Shown here in pieces: positions 4,558-6,955 of a DNA stretch of 6,955 nt. Positions within the stretch are counted from its first letter, which is position 1; each line of letters opens with the position of its first letter. This stretch comes from JAJRRA01 sp048636595 (GTDB lineage Bacteria > Pseudomonadota > Gammaproteobacteria > Xanthomonadales > SZUA-36): contig JAIVWI010000167.1 in the NCBI GenBank assembly GCA_048636595.1, positions 1 to 6,955 of the forward strand. The letters are read 5' to 3'. The position numbers and the translations under genes are program-made. The notes beneath the pieces were generated by a model that did no database searches, was not told the origin of the DNA, and was given only the letters and a program-made list of their open reading frames with translations.

Positions 4558-6205
4558 CGCCGCCGGAGCCGGATGATGAGCCGGGTGGTGATGAGGCTGA
4601 TGAAATGGCGGAGGAAAAAGAACTGCCGAAGTTATCGCCGAGATGGTTTAGCGCATCCACACCCTGGAAGTTGCCGCTATACCACCTGGGGTGGTATCCG
4701 GCCTGCCGGCGGACTTCTTCGGGCATTTCGCGGGCGAAGCGATTACACCAATTGTTTTCAACGCCCAGCGCATAAGCAAAAGGCAGGAAAGTTTCAAAAA
4801 CTTCGGGCGTTACCAGTGGGGAGTGCATACGGTCCAGGCGGTCCTGCTCGGCGGTATCCAGGTACATTTTGAAGCCGTCAATTTCGTCCATGACCAGGCG
4901 GCCTGCCGGGGTGGGAGCGCGCATCAGGAAATTAAACGCCCCGTGCAGAGCCATGGTCAGTACGAGGTATGTGACCCAGACGGCCGGTCCGCCTGTGAAG
5001 AAGGCCGCGATAACAGCCGCAGCGATGGACATCAGTACCGGCGGCGCCATGTAGATGCTGTTGAGATGAAACAGGCGCCCGAGGTATTCCTTTTTCAACT
5101 CTTTTTTCAGCATCCGTTTCGCCGACTGGAAATCCTTGTAATTTTCATTATCCATTTGAATGCTGGATCCGGGCAGGGGCAGCAGTTCATCCAGCGTGAC
5201 CCGCTCGCCTTTCGTCAGTGCCGTGGCAGGCGTTCCCGTCTCGCGCCGCAGGGTGAATTCTTCATCCTCCTCCTCGATCACCAGTTGCCCCTTCACTGCC
5301 AGGCTGATAACGGCGGCGGTAAACGCATTACGGTTAAAAGACATGTCTTTCACATATCTGCAGGCTGCAGGTGACAGCCTCTCTGGTGGTTTGAAACGGG
5401 GAATGATGACGCCCTTTTCCGGGTCACGCCCGACCTTGTTCCAGGACCAGTAATACCATGCCAGCGGTAAAATCAGGCCGAAAAACAAGATGATTGCAGC
5501 ACCGTTGTCACGGGCAAACCAGGCTGTTTTTTGCACGAATCCAGGCTCAGCTACCCGGCCTTTGGGCCACGCGGCGATAACGGACATGCCCTCCCACGGC
5601 TCAAGAGGAGCAGTGCTCTCGAACCTGGCCTTGCCGCTGTTAAGCACTTCAGCAATCGCCCTGCTTTCCTTTGATCCGTAGCGGCCCGTGTAAACACTGA
5701 GCTCCAGTTCGCCCGGCGTAAAGGTGAAGGGAAATGAAACAGTGGCGGTAACGTGATCGATCGGAAACATCCATCCGTTGCCGGTGACGTTCCACCACAA
5801 TTCGTCGTGCTCTTTGAAAAATCCAATTTGCCGGTTGGTGAGAAACACGAGTTCGTATTCGTGTTCACCGTGGTCAAGATAATGACTGGCGCTGCCGAAA
5901 TAAACCCGGATGCCGTTCGATCGCTTTTCCGTGTGCCAGGGCTCAGCCTGGCCGTTGCGCCGGACGGAGATCACGTCGAAATCCACCCGGAACCGGTTGC
6001 CGAGCCGGTCTTTGTAGCGGGTCGGGAAATCACGGTAGATACCGCGCCGGATGTTATTGCCTTCCGCCCGGACACGAATGGTTTCGGTAACGGTCAACAC
6101 CCCATTTTCATGGATCCGGATATCGGATTGGTAATCGAGGATGCGCTCATCTGCAATGGCGAGCAGGGGCAGCAGGCAGCATAAAATGATGATCCAACGA
6201 CGCAT
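4529..6205 (-). CDS. DUF2207 family membrane protein
   Basis: This 558-residue protein belongs to DUF2207, often encoded beside LemA; its molecular function is not established. A signal peptide (1-18, cleavage after AIA) leads into an extracytoplasmic beta-rich domain (about 20-225) with the family's ITETIRVRAEG-like strand (here 37-49), RRGIYRDFPTRY (53-64) and WWNVTGNGW (137-145). A transmembrane helix at 235-255 is followed by 'WNKVGRDPEKGVIIPRFKPP' and a cytoplasmic domain, then two hydrophobic segments at about 386-403 and 405-425, and the conserved MDEIDGFKMYLDTAEQDRLDRM (439-460) and YHPRWYSG (504-511). The end is a Ser/Gly-rich tail (526-558), shorter than usual and without the terminal Trp, overlapping the lexA-like gene by 29 nt. 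Its ATG shares one base with the lemA stop. Confidence 0.92.
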   Translation of the reverse strand: MRRWIIILCCLLPLLAIADERILDYQSDIRIHENGVLTVTETIRVRAEGNNIRRGIYRDFPTRYKDRLGNRFRVDFDVISVRRNGQAEPWHTEKRSNGIRVYFGSASHYLDHGEHEYELVFLTNRQIGFFKEHDELWWNVTGNGWMFPIDHVTATVSFPFTFTPGELELSVYTGRYGSKESRAIAEVLNSGKARFESTAPLEPWEGMSVIAAWPKGRVAEPGFVQKTAWFARDNGAAIILFFGLILPLAWYYWSWNKVGRDPEKGVIIPRFKPPERLSPAACRYVKDMSFNRNAFTAAVISLAVKGQLVIEEEDEEFTLRRETGTPATALTKGERVTLDELLPLPGSSIQMDNENYKDFQSAKRMLKKELKKEYLGRLFHLNSIYMAPPVLMSIAAAVIAAFFTGGPAVWVTYLVLTMALHGAFNFLMRAPTPAGRLVMDEIDGFKMYLDTAEQDRLDRMHSPLVTPEVFETFLPFAYALGVENNWCNRFAREMPEEVRRQAGYHPRWYSGNFQGVDALNHLGDNFGSSFSSAISSASSPPGSSSGSGGGGFSGAGGG

Positions 6206-6756
6206 CAGGTGCCGTTGAGGTCGATTTCAGGGGCCTGTCGCTGGCTGGCCAGTTCTATCTCGAAGAAAACCGCCTGGTGAAAGCCAAACAAGCGGGCGAC
6301 GAGCATCGAGGGGAATCCCTCCACGAGATTATTGTTATCGCGGACACTGCCGTTGTAATACCTTCTTGCATACTGCAGTTGTTCCTCAATTTCGACCAGG
6401 CTTGCATGCAGCTGCATGAAACCCTCGCTTGCCTTGAGGTCCGGGTAATCTTCGGCCACTGCGAACAGGCGGCCGATGGACCGGGAGAGCCCGGATTCCT
6501 GGCTGGCGCGCTCACCCGTTTCCATCCCGGGTGTCGCGCGCAATCGGGTAACACGCTCCAGGACCCCGGATTCGTGTTTCATGTAGCCCTTTACCGTGGC
6601 GACGAGATTGGGGACCAACTCATACCGGCGCTGCAATTGAACGTCGATTCCCGCCCAGGCTTCGTTGACCTGGTTGCGTTTACGGACCAGGCGATTGAAC
6701 GTCCACACAGCCCAGACCAACGGAATGAGCAGGGCAATGATAAAGATCGTTTGCAT
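6205..6756 (-). CDS. lemA: LemA family membrane-anchored protein
   Basis: This 183-residue protein has the LemA pattern: an N-terminal membrane anchor at 2-20 (IFIIALLIPLVWAVWTFN) with no cleavage site, then a long helical domain outside the membrane. Conserved blocks are NQVNEAWAGIDVQLQRRYEL (28-47) with VPNLVATVKGYMKHE (48-62), and YPDLKAS (104-110) followed by the EEQLQYARRYYN block (124-135). Length matches the family. The function is not settled; LemA proteins are commonly paired with DUF2207 or TPM-domain membrane proteins, as here. The start codon follows the DUF2461 stop with no gap (TGA ATG) and no Shine-Dalgarno is apparent, and its own stop overlaps the DUF2207 start by one base, so translation through these three genes is likely coupled. 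Confidence 0.93.
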   Translation of the reverse strand: MQTIFIIALLIPLVWAVWTFNRLVRKRNQVNEAWAGIDVQLQRRYELVPNLVATVKGYMKHESGVLERVTRLRATPGMETGERASQESGLSRSIGRLFAVAEDYPDLKASEGFMQLHASLVEIEEQLQYARRYYNGSVRDNNNLVEGFPSMLVARLFGFHQAVFFEIELASQRQAPEIDLNGT

Positions 6757-6955
6757 TCAGAATGGCAAATCGAGTGCGCCGGTAATGAACCGGTTCAGTG
6801 GCATGGCGCGCCGGAAAGCCTCGGTCACTTCATCGAGGAATCCCGGTCTCAGTGCTGCCGGAGCATCCGCCACAGTCATGACGTAGAAACTTTTCCGTTT
6901 CAGGTCTTCAATGTGTATGTGCTCGGCATCGAACCCCCGGGGAGGCCGTTTCAGC
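6757..6955 (-). CDS. DUF2461 (TIGR02453-like) protein, C-terminal fragment
   Basis: The last 65 residues of a gene entering from the right edge. They read LKRPPRGFDAEH, EDLKRKSFYV, an Ala/Pro loop, FLDEVTEAFRRAMPLNRFI and end GALDLPF, which fits the C-terminus of DUF2461/TIGR02453 proteins (family ending of the type 'F..A.PL..FL..AL.LPF'). The function of that family is unknown. The stop TGA at 6759-6757 abuts the lemA ATG, so this gene probably heads or belongs to the lemA operon. The N-terminal part and any promoter lie outside the window. Confidence 0.8.
   Translation of the reverse strand, partial: LKRPPRGFDAEHIHIEDLKRKSFYVMTVADAPAALRPGFLDEVTEAFRRAMPLNRFITGALDLPF

Noticed and set aside
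4557..4650. LexA HTH hidden in another frame upstream of the GTG by a simple frameshift
   Set aside because: The minus-strand codons there encode the conserved Ser/Gly-rich DUF2207 tail; the lexA frame upstream gives a His/Pro-rich string up to a TAA, and no frame shows an HTH.
5058..5074. CTGT-N9-ACAG resembling a LexA box
   Set aside because: The spacer is nine bases instead of eight and the site lies within the DUF2207 coding sequence, far from any start.
4691..5374. A 227-codon plus-strand open frame opposite the DUF2207 gene
   Set aside because: The opposite strand encodes a clear family protein with conserved motifs through this stretch; the plus-strand peptide resembles nothing and has no ribosome-binding site.
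1..6955. CRISPR arrays, tRNA or rRNA genes, insertion sequences
   Set aside because: No regularly spaced repeats, RNA gene signatures, transposase or terminal inverted repeats were seen; coding sequence fills nearly the whole window.

Overview
The window is a run of ten genes, all on the minus strand, so transcription goes from high to low coordinates. Base composition is moderately GC-rich. The LexA domain is colinear with the E. coli protein, and imuA/imuB and the DUF502 and DUF4404 families are all present. This points to a gammaproteobacterium; it is an inference from protein resemblance, not a placement.

Transcriptional order: (1) 6955-6757, the C-terminal end of a DUF2461 (TIGR02453-like) protein; (2) lemA, whose start codon directly follows the DUF2461 stop; (3) a DUF2207 membrane protein, which overlaps the lemA stop by one base (TGATG); (4) a LexA-type S24 peptidase domain without any helix-turn-helix, starting at a GTG inside the last codons of the DUF2207 gene; (5) imuA, joined to the lexA-like gene by an ATGA overlap; (6) imuB, 15 nt after imuA; (7, 8) a ribbon-helix-helix antitoxin and MazF/PemK toxin pair with its own palindrome-rich promoter region; (9) a DUF4404 protein with a good Shine-Dalgarno; (10) a DUF502 two-helix membrane protein, which overlaps (11) the start of a lipoprotein that runs off the window at base 1. 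These numbers count the two edge-truncated genes as well as nine complete ones. No gene-free stretch exceeds about 100 nt.

The centre is an SOS-type translesion-synthesis cassette (lexA-imuA-imuB). It differs from the usual lexA-imuA-imuB-dnaE2 layout in two ways. The LexA protein lacks its DNA-binding domain but keeps the Ala-Gly cleavage site and the Ser/Lys dyad at exactly the E. coli LexA spacing, so the product has the size and layout of UmuD. In addition, no dnaE2 follows imuB; a toxin-antitoxin pair lies there instead. The head of the cassette is welded onto the tail of the lemA-DUF2207 operon, which suggests a deletion or recombination that removed the lexA promoter and HTH. It is either a decaying cassette or a rewired one with a UmuD-like regulator. 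This is the most interesting feature of the window.
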